The notes under the pieces are model-generated. The model was given only the letters and a program-made list of their open reading frames with translations. It was not told the DNA's origin and made no database searches. Positions 18,135 to 30,800 of a stretch of 64,000 nucleotides of DNA are shown here, in pieces (the stretch's first letter is position 1; the number at the start of each line of letters is the position of its first letter). Origin of the DNA: Myxococcales bacterium (GTDB lineage: Bacteria > Myxococcota_A > UBA9042 > GCA-2863065); NCBI GenBank assembly GCA_018780435.1, contig JADMJS010000378.1:1-64000 (forward strand). Direction: 5' to 3'. Position numbers and translations under genes: made by a program.

Positions 18135-21081
18135 CCCGCGCCACCGCCGCGACCGCCTCGGCCGGACTGAGCACATCCAGCCGCACCGCCGCGTGGGCTC
18201 GCCGCTTGGCCATCCACGCTCGCACGAGCTCGGGCCGGGCACGCACCGCGTGAGGGTTCGACATGGCGACGAGCCCGGCCACCTGGATGGCGAAGTTCTG
18301 CATGGGGTGGCCCTGACAGGCGTCGAGGAGCTCGACCGCCTGATCGTCGGTCAGATCCTTAGCCACTACGGCACGCAGCGCGCGATGGAGCAGCGTCGCG
18401 TCCGCCCGTCCGAGCTCCGACCAGAGTCGAATGACGCGATCGCAGAGGGCGATACAGGCCGCGTCGTCACCAGCGCGCCAGGCGATCGGGGCCTCGGTCA
18501 CGAGCACCTGCCCCACCAGCTCAGCGCGGCCGACCGCCTCGATCGCCTCGATGAGCTCCCAGTCGACCGTGAGCGAGCGGCCCATGCGGTAGAGCGCGGT
18601 TCGGACGACCCACTCGGCTTGGCCTTCGAGCGCGGGCTGACGGGCACTGGCCGCTTCGGTCTGCGCCTTACGAGCGATGCGGAGCGCCTCGGTGAGCCGA
18701 GGGATCTCGAGGGCCGCCGCCGCCGCGTTGTTGAGCGCCCGGATTCGAAGCGACCCCGGCTGCGCGAGGTCGGCCGCGCGTAGGTTCAAGGCCCGGCTCC
18801 GGGCGAAGTCGCCAGCCCTATAGGCCGCGATGGCCTGCAGAAGCGCCGCTCCCGCGAGGACGGCGGGTTCGACGCTGTGCTCGGCCAGCGCATCGACTGC
18901 GCGCATCACACGTTGTCGAGCGGCCTCGGGCGCCGTCCGCGCGCACTTCACGGCCGCCGTCAGCCGCAAGAGCTCGAGGACGTCGTCCTCGTCTCGCCCC
19001 AGCACGTCGAGGGCGTCGAGAGCCTCGGGCCCAACCACGAGGAGCGCGGTTCGACAGGCCCGGGCGAGCGCGATACGCCGCTCCATCGTCGAGCTCCGTT
19101 GCGACAGCCGGCCCGCTTCGTACAGCGCGAGGTCGATGGCGACGGTGGTGTTCTCCTGCAGCGCCGTCCGTAGCAACGCGGACGCCAGCGCGCCCAAGTG
19201 CCCGGGCGCGGTAGTGCGGCACAAGGTCATGGCGTGGCGCAACACCGTGGCGGCGTCGGCGAGCCGGCCTGCCGCCTCGAATCGGGCGGCGGCGACCAGC
19301 GCGTCCTTGGCGGCGCCGTCGTCGTCACCAGCGCCGACGAGGTGCTCCAGCCGACCGGGCTCACCCGGCTGCAACTGAGCGGCAGCGCGGGCGTGCGCCT
19401 CGACGAGGCGGCTCTCGGAGAGCACCTCGTCGGTCGTCCCCACGGCCGCCCAGACCTCGCCGTGACGGTGAACGCGACGCAGTCGGGCGAGACGACGCAG
19501 CTCCGCGTCCACTTCCCACGTCGGGCGGCCGAGCGCGCCGGCCAGCCCCGCGGCGTTTCGGGACGCTGGCGCCCGCCCGAGCCAGTCGAGCAGCTCCTTC
19601 TGCGACATCGGCAAGCTCGCCGCGTGCGCTGCCCGCCCGCCGTCGTACCCGGCGCCGGTCGCGCTGACGGTCGCCGAGAGCCCAAGCGCGTCCGACGAAG
19701 CAACGGGAGCCGCGAGCCCGAGCCCGCGGGCACGGTGAAGACCGCGCACGTCGATGCGCAGGCGACCGCCCTGATGCGACGACGCGCCGGCCGCGGTCCA
19801 GCGTTCGAGCTCGTCGAGCAGCCGCCGCGGTGACCCCGCGGTGCGCTCGATGAGCAACTGCGCCGCGTCGGCCGGGACGTGAAAGAGGCGCTCGGGCCCG
19901 TCGATGACCCATTGAAGGTGCTCGGCGGTCAGTGCCGGCGTCCGAACGACCTCGCCCGGCGCGCGCGGGTGCGTCGACGCGATAGCGCCGTCGATCCGGG
20001 CGTCGTGCAGCAGCTCCCGGCTCCACGGGTCGGCGACATCGGGTGGGTCGACGATGAGGACGAGGCCGGCTTGGAGTCGCGCCCCGAGGCGAGAACGCAG
20101 CTCTTCCCGGACCGCGTCGAAGTCGGTCGACGTCACCTCACCGAGGAGGGCTCGAAGCGACGAGAAGGGCCGCTCGCCGCGTGGGACGACTCGATGTGAA
20201 TCCCCAAGCGCTGCGGCCACTTCCCGGAAGAGCCGGCTCTTGCCGCTGCCACCGCTGCCCGCGACTCGGACGCGTCGCCCGGCGCGGAGCAGGGTCAGGA
20301 CGCGCTCGATCCCGGCACGCGACCCGAGCCAGGGGAGGCCATCCCCGGTGGTCTCGGCCGCGTGGCCCCGCAGCAGAGCAAGGACGTCGGCGGCGCTGCG
20401 CGGTCGTTCGGCCCGATCCCGCATGAGGAGCAGGTCGACGGCGTGCGCGACGTGGGCCGGCACCTCGGCCGCCACGTCCCGCAGCGGCGGCGCGGGTTGG
20501 TTGATGCGATGTGCGAAGAAGGACGCGGTCGACGACGTGGGGTGAGGCGGCCGGCCGGCGAGGAGCTCGAAGAGCATGACGCCGATGGCGTAGAGATCGG
20601 CGCGGGCGTCGAGCCGCCCTCCGGCGAGCTGCTCGGGCGCGGCATAACGCGGCGTCCCGAGGACGGCGCCGGTGCGCGTCAGCCCGTCATCGACCGCGTC
20701 GCCGGCGGCGAGCCCGAGGTCGAGGATGGTCGGCCACCCCTGCGCATCCACCAGGACGTTCTCGGGCTTCAGGTCGCGGTGGATGACCCCGCTGCCGTGC
20801 ATCCGGGCGACCGCTTCGAGGAGGCGGAGCGTCGGCGACTCGAGCGCCGCCCAGGTGGAGGCGGGCCCACCCGGGAAGGGCCGCCCGTCCACCAGCGCCA
20901 TCGCGATGTAGGGGCGTGCGCCGTCGAGGTCTTCATCGAGGATCTCGACCACCCCGGGGATCCGGAGCAGCCGTAACGCCGCGACTTCACGACGGACGCG
21001 CTGCCGCGCCCGCTCGTCGAGCGCCGTGAGGGCTTTGACCGCGACCTCGCGCCCGAGCACGAGGTCATGGCATCGCACCAC
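18118..21081 (-). CDS. Serine/threonine protein kinase - ATPase - helical repeat protein (N-terminal start uncertain, may extend toward 21180)
   Basis: HGSGVIHRDLKPENVLVDAQGWPTILDLGLA, GTPRYAAPEQ, ARADLYAIGVMLFELLAG, then VAGSGGSGKSRLFREVAAALG Walker A and alpha-helical repeats. In-frame upstream reads ...RYEPLALLGQGAFGAVV (Gly loop), so true start precedes 21081. Confidence 0.93.
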   Translation of the reverse strand: MVRCHDLVLGREVAVKALTALDERARQRVRREVAALRLLRIPGVVEILDEDLDGARPYIAMALVDGRPFPGGPASTWAALESPTLRLLEAVARMHGSGVIHRDLKPENVLVDAQGWPTILDLGLAAGDAVDDGLTRTGAVLGTPRYAAPEQLAGGRLDARADLYAIGVMLFELLAGRPPHPTSSTASFFAHRINQPAPPLRDVAAEVPAHVAHAVDLLLMRDRAERPRSAADVLALLRGHAAETTGDGLPWLGSRAGIERVLTLLRAGRRVRVAGSGGSGKSRLFREVAAALGDSHRVVPRGERPFSSLRALLGEVTSTDFDAVREELRSRLGARLQAGLVLIVDPPDVADPWSRELLHDARIDGAIASTHPRAPGEVVRTPALTAEHLQWVIDGPERLFHVPADAAQLLIERTAGSPRRLLDELERWTAAGASSHQGGRLRIDVRGLHRARGLGLAAPVASSDALGLSATVSATGAGYDGGRAAHAASLPMSQKELLDWLGRAPASRNAAGLAGALGRPTWEVDAELRRLARLRRVHRHGEVWAAVGTTDEVLSESRLVEAHARAAAQLQPGEPGRLEHLVGAGDDDGAAKDALVAAARFEAAGRLADAATVLRHAMTLCRTTAPGHLGALASALLRTALQENTTVAIDLALYEAGRLSQRSSTMERRIALARACRTALLVVGPEALDALDVLGRDEDDVLELLRLTAAVKCARTAPEAARQRVMRAVDALAEHSVEPAVLAGAALLQAIAAYRAGDFARSRALNLRAADLAQPGSLRIRALNNAAAAALEIPRLTEALRIARKAQTEAASARQPALEGQAEWVVRTALYRMGRSLTVDWELIEAIEAVGRAELVGQVLVTEAPIAWRAGDDAACIALCDRVIRLWSELGRADATLLHRALRAVVAKDLTDDQAVELLDACQGHPMQNFAIQVAGLVAMSNPHAVRARPELVRAWMAKRRAHAAVRLDVLSPAEAVAAVARVMGGP

Positions 21082-21182
21082 GGCGCCGAAGGCTCCCTGG
21101 CCGAGCAGCGCGAGCGGCTCGTAGCGGGAGGTGGGGAGGCCGAAGTCCGGCAGGGGGGGTGTGGGGTTCGAGGACGTAGCGA

Positions 21183-21821
21183 TTAGTGGGGGGGGAGGCC
21201 GTTGATGGTGAAGGTCGTCAGGACGGCATAGCGGCGAGAGACATTCGATGTGGGCAGAGCCTGAAGCCGGGCAAACGCGTCACTCGTGTAATTGAAGTAC
21301 TGTGCCAAGAAGCGAGCACGCGGGAACGTCGCGGGATTGGTGAGATGCCAGAGCTCTGCGTGTCCGGCTTCGAGCGTGATGATTGCGACGCCACCGATCG
21401 GCTGATCGGGCTGTGCCGGGTCGGTCAGCTGCACGAAGCCATCGTTGAACTGCTTCTCCTTGCCTTCACCCGACTGGTCGAGGAGCGGATACTCGCTGAA
21501 GTGCGCCGCGAAGGAATCCTTGAACTCGGTCTGAACGAACTCTCTCACCTTACCAACGCCGAAGTCGTAGGGAATGGCACCGGTCTTCATTCGCGCCACA
21601 TACCGAGTCCACTCGTCGTACGACGTCTCGATGCTCTCGTTCATCCAGGACGCTGTCGCTTCGTCCCCTGGTTTCGTGTAGCTCCTGGGGAGGAGGTACT
21701 GGAACTCTTGCTTGGGAGGCGAGCCAGCGACCCAGCGCGCATAGCCATACGCCGGCTTGCCCGGAGAGACGCGCAACTGAAAGAACGTGTTCTGAAAATG
21801 TGGACCGAAGGGCGTCTGCAC
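21183..21821 (-). CDS. Hypothetical protein, paralog B of an unnamed family
   Basis: MQTPFGPHFQNTFFQLRVSPGKPAYGYARWV...YLLPRSYTKPGDE...KQFNDGFVQL...GGVAIITLEAGHAELWHLTNPATFP...INGLPPH. Confidence 0.8.
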   Translation of the reverse strand: MQTPFGPHFQNTFFQLRVSPGKPAYGYARWVAGSPPKQEFQYLLPRSYTKPGDEATASWMNESIETSYDEWTRYVARMKTGAIPYDFGVGKVREFVQTEFKDSFAAHFSEYPLLDQSGEGKEKQFNDGFVQLTDPAQPDQPIGGVAIITLEAGHAELWHLTNPATFPRARFLAQYFNYTSDAFARLQALPTSNVSRRYAVLTTFTINGLPPH

Positions 21822-21894
21822 GGTTGACTCCTGTGTGCCAGCGGGCGCGCGAACAATACCGTTCCAGACATGTCTCAGCTACTAGGGAAAACCC

Positions 21895-24800
21895 TCAGCC
21901 GCGCACGCGCCGTCGCACCCTGAGCCCGACCACGACGAACAGCAGCACTAGGAGCGCATTCGGAGCGCCGCCAGCGCCCGTGCTACACCCCTCGACGGTC
22001 GACGCGACCGTGACGACCTCGACCGGGACGACTGCGACCACCGCCGTGGCCTTGGCGCCGGCCGCGTCGGTCACGGTCACGATCACGGTGCCAGCGGCGA
22101 TACCGCTGACGGTGCCTTGGTCGTCGATGGTCGCGACGGACTCGTCGTCGACGGCCCAGGTGTAGGGCGCGACACCGCCGCTGGCGACGAGCGTCACGTC
22201 GGCGCCGACCGAGAGCTGGCTCTTGGACGGCGCGAGCGTGAGCGGGGCCGGGGCCGCGGGGCCCTCGGGGACGGCTTCGACCGTCACGGCGACCGTGGCC
22301 GTGCGCCCGTTGGCGCTGCGAACCGTAATGGTGGCGGACCCTTCCGCGAGGCCGGTGACTTCGCCCGTGGCCGAGACCGGGGCGACGGCGTCGTTGGAGC
22401 TCGCGTAGGTGAAGGGCGCGACGCCGCCAGACACATTCAGCCAGGTACTCTGGCCGACCGTCAGTGTGACGGCGCTCGGGTTCACGAGGACCGGGTTCGG
22501 CTTCACGACCACGGTCAGCTCGGCGAGCTTGCCCGTGGCGTCGACGCCGATGACGGTGCTCGTACCTTCGGCGAGGCAGACGATCTCCGCGTTGCCCGTG
22601 AGCACGCCGCCATCCTCCTCCGCGGTGAGCTCGATGAGGAGGCCCGCGCCAGACTCGACCGCGATCGACTCGTACGGCGCTTTGCCGCCATAGAGCACGA
22701 CGCCGTGGCGGTCGCCTTCCACACACTCGATGGCCGTCGGCGCGAACGCGAGCGGCACCGTCACCGTGCCCGACCCGCTGTCGCCGTCTTGCGGGATCAC
22801 CGCGACGGCGACCTGGGCCGAGAGGTCGTTCGCGTCGGTCGCCGTGATGATCGCGATCCCCGCGGCCTGGCCGACGACGAGGCCGTCGGCCGAGACCACG
22901 GCAACGGCTGGATCGTGGCTGCTCCACGTACACGCCGAGGCGGCGCCCGAACACGTGAGCTGCACTGTCTCTCCGACCTTCACGACCGGGTATGCCGGCG
23001 ACAGCGTGATCACATAGTCATCGAAGTGTACCGGGCTCGTCCCGCCCTCGTACTCGGCGGCGTTGTCCTTCTGGTCGAGGTCCGGGTCGGCGCCGCCATC
23101 CGTGACGCCGAAGCCGTACTCCCAGCGATCGCCGAGCCCGTCGGCGTCCGTGTCCTCGTCCTCAGCGCGCGGGTTCGTGGCGTCCTTCCACTCTACCCAC
23201 GCGTCGCGGCCATCGCCGTCCTGGTCCGTGTCCGAATCCGCGACCGTCACAGTCAGCCCGAACGCGAGCTCCCAGTAGTCTGGGATGCCGTCGCCGTCGG
23301 TGTCCGTGAGACCACCGTTGCCGCCGAGCGGGTCCGAGCCGTTCACGTACTCGAGGTAGTTCGGGAGCTGGTCGCCATCCGGATCGGAGGTCGCGTCTTT
23401 GGCGAAGGCGTCGGTGCCGTGCGCGATCTCCCAGGCGTCCGGCATGCGGTCGCCGTCGGAGTCGAGGAGCGTCTCGTCGTCCGTCTTCGGCGAGAGGCCG
23501 TTCCAGAACTCGAGCGCGTTCACGATGCCGTCGCCGTCCGCGTCGCCGTAGGCGTCGCTGGCGAGCTCGGCGGCGAGCCCGTAGAGGATCTCCCACGCGT
23601 CGGGCATGCCGTCGCCGTCGCCATCCGTCAGGAGGTCGTTCACAAGCGGCTCACGGTCGTTCTCGAACTCCGCCATGTTGTCGAGGCCGTCGCCATCGTA
23701 GTCGCGGTCGGCGTCCGCAAACACGGGGACCGTCCCGTGGTCCTTCTCCCACTTGTCCTTGAGGCCATCGCCGTCGGTGTCGTCGCTCGTCGGATCCGTG
23801 CCGCTCTCAAACTCGTCGGTGTTGCCCATCCCGTCGCCGTCGCCGTCGTCGTCGCCGTCGGTTGGATCCTGCGGGTCGAGACCGGCGTCGATCTCCCACT
23901 GGTCCGTAAGCCCGTCGCCGTCGCTGTCCCCGTCGGTCGGGACGCCGTCGTCGATGACGCCGTCACAGTCCTCGTCCTTGCCATTGGCCAGCTCGGTCTT
24001 GCCCGGCGCGACGGCCGCGTCACCGTCATTACAATCCCCCTCGACCTCGGAATAGCCGTCGCCGTCGTCGTCCGATTGCGACTTGTCCTCGTCCGTGAGG
24101 CCGTCGCAGTCGTTGTCCTTGGTGTCGACGACCTCGATGGCGCCTGGATAGACAGTTTCATCCTGATCGTTGCAATCGCCCTGGGACTCGTCGTAGCCGT
24201 CGTCGTCGTCGTCCACTTCGGCGATGCCGTCGTCGATCTTGCCATTGCAATCGTCGTCCTTGCCGTTCTGCACCTCGACCGCGGTCGGGCTGACCGCCGC
24301 GTTCGTGTCGTCGCAGTCGCCATCAGACTCCGCGAAGCCGTCACCGTCGCCATCGAGGAAGGCCGGATCTTCGTCCACGAGGCCATCACAGTCGTCGTCC
24401 ACCCCGTTCGCCAGCTCCGGCGCGCCGGGGAAGGTCGTCTTCACGGCGTCATTACAATCGCCTTGGGCCTCGGAGAAGCCGTCGCCATCGGAGTCCACGA
24501 CGTCGACGGACTCGTCCACTACGCCGTCGCAGTCGTTGTCGTCGCCGTCGATGTACTCGGGGGCCCCGGGATAGGTGTACGCCTCGGTGTCATCGCAATC
24601 GCCGCCCGCCTCTGAGAAGCCGTCGCCGTCGTCGTCCTTCTCGAGCGTGCCGTCATCGATGACGCCGTCACAGTCGTCGTCGACGCCGTTGGTGGTCTCG
24701 GGCGCGCCTGGGTAGACCGAGTTCTTTCCGTCGTCACAGTCGCCCTGCTTCGGCGAGTAGCCGTCGCCGTCGACGTCGGTGGCGCTCACGTTCTCGTCGA

Positions 24801-27800
24801 TGAGGCCGTCGCAGTCGTTGTCCTTGCCGTCCGTGAACTCCGGCTTGCCGGGCGCCACGAGCGCACTCTTGTCGTTGCAGTCGCCATTCTCTTCGGAGAA
24901 GCCATCGCCGTCGTCATCCGAACCCGGCGTCCCTTCGTCGATGAGGCCGTCGCCATCGTTGTCCTTACCGTCGTCGAGCTCCGGGGCGCCGGGGAAGATG
25001 GTGACGTCACCGTCATTCGAATCGCCGCAGGCGAGGACACTGCCCGTCGGCTGCGCGCACGCCGTCTTCACCGACGCAGCGTCGCCGTAACCGTCGCCAT
25101 CGACGTCCGCGCACCAGGTGCTGGTGAGCCCCTCGTCAATCCCGCCGTCGCAGTCGTTGTCCTTGCCGTCGCAGGTCTCCGTCGCGCCCGGCTTCACGCT
25201 GCCGTCCTGGTCATTGCAGTCGGCCGGCAGGCCCGGCGCCGCGCAGGAGCGCGCACCGTCGAAGTCGGCGTCGAAACCTTCGTCTGTGGTTCCGTCGCAG
25301 TCGTTGTCCTTGCCGTCGCAGAGCTCCGTCGCGCCGGGTTTCACCGTCGGGTCCGCGTTGTTGCAGTCGGGCGGGACGTCACAACCGGACACGCCGTCGC
25401 CGTCGCCGTCGCCGTCTTCGTCCGTGACGCCATCGCAGTTGTTGTCGATGCCGTCGCAGGTCTCGAGGCGAGCGGGGTTCACGAGCGGGTTCCCGTCGTC
25501 ACAGTCGGCCGGGATGCCCGGCAGTGCGCACGTGACGAAGCCGTCACCGTCAGTGTCGAAGGGCTCGTCGGCCTTGCCGTTACAGTTGTTGTCCTTGCCG
25601 TCGCAGATCTCCTGCGCGCCTGGCTTTCGCGCCGGGTCGTTGTCGTCACAATCACCGAAGGACGACGCGGTCCCGAGCGGCTTCGTGCCGCAGGTCGTGA
25701 CGGAGTCGCTCTCGACGCCATACCCGTCGCCGTCTTCGTCGTCGTACCAGGTCACGAAGGGGAGCCCTTCATCGGTCTTGCCGTCGCAGTCGTCGTCCCG
25801 GCCATTGCAGGCTTCGGTGCCATTCGGGCTCACGGCCATGAGGGCGTCGTCACAGTCCCCGGCCTGCGAGACCGTGCCCGGCGGCTGGGCGCCACAGGTG
25901 GTGATGGCGCCCGCGGCGCGACCAAATCCGTCGCCGTCGCCGTCGACATACCAGACGGGGGCCGAGAGGCCTTCATCCGTGTTCCCGTCGCAGTCGTCGT
26001 CGATGCCGTTGCAGGCCTCGGTCGCGCCGGGTGCCGTCGCCTTGCGGAGGTCGTCACAGTCCGTGTTGCTGGTGACCTTGCCGACCGGCTGCACACACGC
26101 GAACACACCAGTGCCCGCGCCAAAGCCGTCGGCGTCGGCGTCGGTGTAGTACACGACCGCGACACCTTCGTCCGTCACGCCGTCACAGTCGTCGTCGACT
26201 TGATTGCACGTCTCGGCCACGCCCGGCTTCACGGCCGGGTTGCCGTCGTCACAGTCGTTCGCGTTGCTGACGCTCCCGACCGGCTTGGAGCACGCCTGCA
26301 CGGGAGAACCCGCGAAGCCCGAGCCGTCGAGGTCAGCGTCGGCGTAGAAGGTGGACTTGGCGCCTTCGTCGATGCTGGCATCGCAGTCGTCGTCGATGCC
26401 GTTGCAGGTCTCGGTCGCACCCGGCTTCACGAGCGGGGAGTCGTCATTGCAGTCGCCCGTGGACGGGACGGAGCCCGGCGGGGCCGTACACTCGCCCGGC
26501 AATGCGGTCGTGCCGCCGACTCCGTCGCCGTCCGCGTCGATGAAGTAGGTCGCCGCGACGCCTTCATCGACCTGCGCATTGCAGTTGTCGTCGACGCCGT
26601 TGCAGGACTCGGCCGCCCCCGGCTTCTTGACCGGGTTCTGGTCGTCGCAGTCCCCCGCGACCGCCGCGTAGCCGTTCGGCGCCGTACAGCCGACGACCAC
26701 GCCGACGGTCGTACCGAAGCCATCGCCGTCGCCATCGACGTAGAACGATTTCTGCACCGACTCGTCGACCACGCTGTCGCAGTCGTTGTCCTTGCCGTCA
26801 CAGAGCTCTCCGGCCCCCGGCAGCACGGCCTTGTCGCCGTCGTTGCAATCGCCCGGCGTCGTCACATACCCGAGCGGCGCGCTGCACGCCGTCACGAAGG
26901 TCGCGGCACCGACGCCGTCCTTGTCGTTGTCGAGGTAGTAGGTCGCCTTGACGCCTTCGTCCGTGATCCCATTGCAGTTTTGGTCGACGCCGTCGCAGGT
27001 CTCGGCCACGTTCGGCGAGATGAGCGGGTTATTGTCGTTACAATCGCCTTCCGCCGGGTCGACGCCGTCGCTGTCCTTGTCGCTGTACGGGTTGTCCACG
27101 ATCCCGTCGCAGTCGTTGTCCTTGTTGTCGTCGAGCTCGATGGCGCCGGGGAAGATCGTGGCGTTCGCGTCGTCGCAGTCCCCTTCGGAGACCGTGACGC
27201 CATCGCCGTCCTTGTCGAGCTCGGGGCCGCCAATGCCGCCGAACGCGCCGATGTCCGAACGAGACCCGTCGTCGTCGTCGAGCGCCGGATCACCCGCGTC
27301 GATGAGCGCGCTCCCGGAGGCGAGCCGCAGATCGTCGTTCGAGAGCACCGAGTCGATGATGTAGGAGACGAACTTCGGGACGACGGTGAGGTTAGTGGCC
27401 GGCAGCCCCGTGATACCACCGTCGACGTTGCCTTCTTCGTTCTGATAGAAGTCGTTGTACACCATCGTGACATTGGTTGGCGACGGCGCGAAATGGACCG
27501 CCACGCCGTTGTTCGTGTGCGCGAAGATGTTGTTACGGAGCGTGGTGTTCGGGCTCGCCTCGGCAAAGAGGGCACCGCCGTCGCCGGTCGAGAAGGACTC
27601 GAGCACGGTGTTGTTCGTGAGGTCGAAGACCGACGACCCACCCACGTAGAAGGTGCCACCCGACGCCGACGCGTTCGCCATGAAGATCGAGTTCGTGACG
27701 GTCACGTTGCTGGTCGAACCCGTGACCGAGATGGCGCCACCGTGGGTACCCGACGTGTTGCCCGTGAACGACGACCGCGTGATCGTAGACAGGCAATTCT

Positions 27801-30800
27801 CGAGGTAGAGAGCGCCACCGTAGTAGCTGAGGGAGTCATTGTCCGTGAAGGTGGAGCGCGCGACTTCGAGCGCCGCTCCGCCGTTGCAGAAGATGGCGCC
27901 GCCGCCGTAGCCGCCGAGGTGAGCCTGATTGTAGGCGAAGCGCGACGAGTCGACGGTCACGGCCGACCCGGCGCCGGTGACGTAGATACCGGCGCCGTAG
28001 TAAGCGACGTTGTCCTGGAAGGTCGACGAAACGACCTTCCCCTTCGAGGCGCTGTCGTAATAGAGGGACGACGTCGACTGATTGGACTCGATGGTTGTCC
28101 GTGTGAGGTCGAGGGTGCTCCCGCCGGTGACATACGAGACGTAGCTGCCTCGCGTGAAGCGGATGGCCGAATCGCGCAGCTCGATGTGGCCCGATGTGAC
28201 GTAGACGCCGTAGCTGCTGGCGCCATGGAAGGAGAGGCCACGCACCACCAGCGGCGTCGTGGGAGAGCCCTCCTGCGACGAGACGGTGAGTGGGATGTTG
28301 CCGGCGACGACCGTCGAAAGCTGACCTGCGGTGGCCACGAGGCTCGTCGGGCGGCCAGCGAGGTTCAGCTCGGCGGTGTAGAGGCCCGGCCGAATGGCGA
28401 CGGTGATGGGGCTGACCGGCGCGACTGCGAGCACCGACTGCAAGGTCGGGAACTCGGTGTCGCCGAGCGGCGAGACGATGAAGTTCGCGCCCGCGACGGT
28501 CGGCGTGTCGACTCCGGCGCCCGCGCCGAGGTCCGAGACCGTGCCGTCGAGGTCGCGGATCGCGGCGTTTCCGCGGTCCTTCAAGAGGCTGGCGGGTGCC
28601 AAAGAGAGATCGTCGTTGTCGGGGTTTCCGTCGGCGGTCCAGGCGACGAAGCCGGGGTTCACCGTGAGGTTACCGTGGTCGTCGAGCTGATTGTTCGAGA
28701 GGCCGCTGATCTCGGCAGGGAGGTTGCCGAAGAAGTCCGTGTAGGAGATGAGAACACGCTGAGTCGGCGTCGCGGTCGTGATGCCCCCGCCGATGGCTTG
28801 GTGCGCGACGATGCTGTTCGTGACGAGCCCTTGAGCGCCGCTCGCGTAGTAGACGCCCCCGCCAATCGGTGCCGCGTTGCCGACGATGGTGCTGTTTACG
28901 ATGGCCACCGCCGATGCGCCCGCCGCGTGGACACCACCGCCTTGTGTGTCGGCGTCGTTATCCGCGATCAGCACGTCCTGCAGGTGCAGCCGGCCGCCCG
29001 TGGCGTAGATGCCACCGCCGTAGCTGGCGAGGTTGTCCACGATCTCGGAGTTCCGAATGACGAAGGGCATGCCGGTCGCGAGCGAGTCCGACGCGATGGC
29101 GCCGCCGTACGCCGCGAGGTTGTCACGGAACACCGAGTTCTGAATGATCGCCGAGCCTTGCGTCGCATAGATGGCGCCACCGTAGCTGCCGGTGGCCATG
29201 TTGGAGGCGAAGTAGCCCCCGTTGATGCGCGCCTGGGAGTTCGCCGCGATGTGAATGGCACCACCGGTCGAGCTGACGTTGTCCTCGAAGACGGGGTTGT
29301 TCAGCGTCACGACGGCGCCAGTGTCGAAGTAGAAGGTGTAGGTCGAGCGGTTCTTCTCGAACACACAGTCGTTCCAGGTCGGCCTGCCGCCCGTCGTGTA
29401 GACGCCGTAGCTGGCGGCAGTGTAGCGGAGGTGGACCTTCGAGAAGGTCGGCGAGGTGCCCGACGTGTAGATGCTGTAGCTCGACGCGCCCGAGACCGTG
29501 ACGCCTTCGAGGAGGGCCTCTTGCGTTTCGCCGCTGTCGATGGCGACAGCGTACGAGCTGATCCCGACGAGGGCGACCGTCTCGGGGCCGTACGCACCGA
29601 TGACCTTCGCGTTCTTACCCAGAAAGTCCAGATCGCCTGGGAAGACGCCGGGATAGACACGGATGACCTGAAGGTTCTCGGCCGCCGCCATCGCGGCGAG
29701 GACCGTCGAGTGGGTCGCACCCGCCGAGAGCGACACGGAGAGCTCGCCCGGGATGGTCGGGATCACATCGAAGCCGCCGCCCACGCCGAGGTCGGCCGCG
29801 GTACCGTCCGCGTCGGCGTAGTCGGGGTCGCCCGCGTTTCGAAGCGGGCTGCCCGCGGACAGCGTCAGGGAGTCGTTGTTCGGGTTGCCGTCATCGGAGA
29901 AGCCCGTGAAGGCCGGATCGGCCTCGATGTTGCCCTGCGTGCCGACGGGGTCGACCGCGAAGCCGGCGGCGTTGCCGTCGTAGTTCTCGTGGAAGGCGTT
30001 GTACCAAGCGAGAGTGCGAGCGGAGGCGGCGGTCGCGTAGATCGCTTCGCCGGTCTTGGCGGCGGCGAAGATGTTCTGGAGCAATAACGCGAAGCTGCTG
30101 TCGCCCTGATGCAGGTGGCTGCCGCTCGGGCCGTCGTTGTCGACGAAGGTGCTGTTGACCACCGCGCAGCGAGTGCTGCCGCCGAAGTAGAGCGCGCCGC
30201 CGTTGGTCGTGGCGAGGTTGGTCGCGAAGATCGTGTCGCGAATCAAGCAGTTGGGGATCGAGTTCAGGCTCAGGGCGCCGCCCGTCGCCGACAGGTTCTC
30301 GGTAAAGCGGGAGTCTTCGATGACCAGGGTCGAGGTGCCGTCGGCGTAGATGGCGCCGCCGTTGCTCGCGTCGTTCCGCGCGAAGGTGGAGCCCGAGATT
30401 GTTGCCTTCGACGACGAGAGGTAGATGGCGCCGCCGACGCCCGGCGTGCTGTTGTCTCGGAACGTGCAGCCGGAGACCGCGACGTCCGACGCGCCGGAGA
30501 TGTAGAGCGCGCTCCCGCTGCTAGAAGCGTTCTCGGCGAAGGTCGTACCCGTGAAGGACACGCGAGAGGCGGTGTCGACGAGGACCGTGTAGCTGGTTCG
30601 CGAGCCGACGATGCGGCCGCCAATCCACTTGGGCGCCCCGCCGCTGTGCTGAACGGCGTAGCCCGCACCGCCGCGGATGTCGACGTCCCGAATCGTGGGC
30701 GACGAGTTCAGGGTGTAGATGCTCGTCGTCGACGTCGACCAGAGCGTGACGCCGTCGAGGACCGCGGTCTCCGGCTCGCTATTGGTAAAGGTCGCGACCG

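Noticed and set aside
18193-20976. Plus-strand ORFs opposite the kinase-ATPase (e.g. 18193..18783, 19198..19833, 20362..20976)
   Set aside because: Shadow frames; the minus strand has unmistakable kinase motifs.
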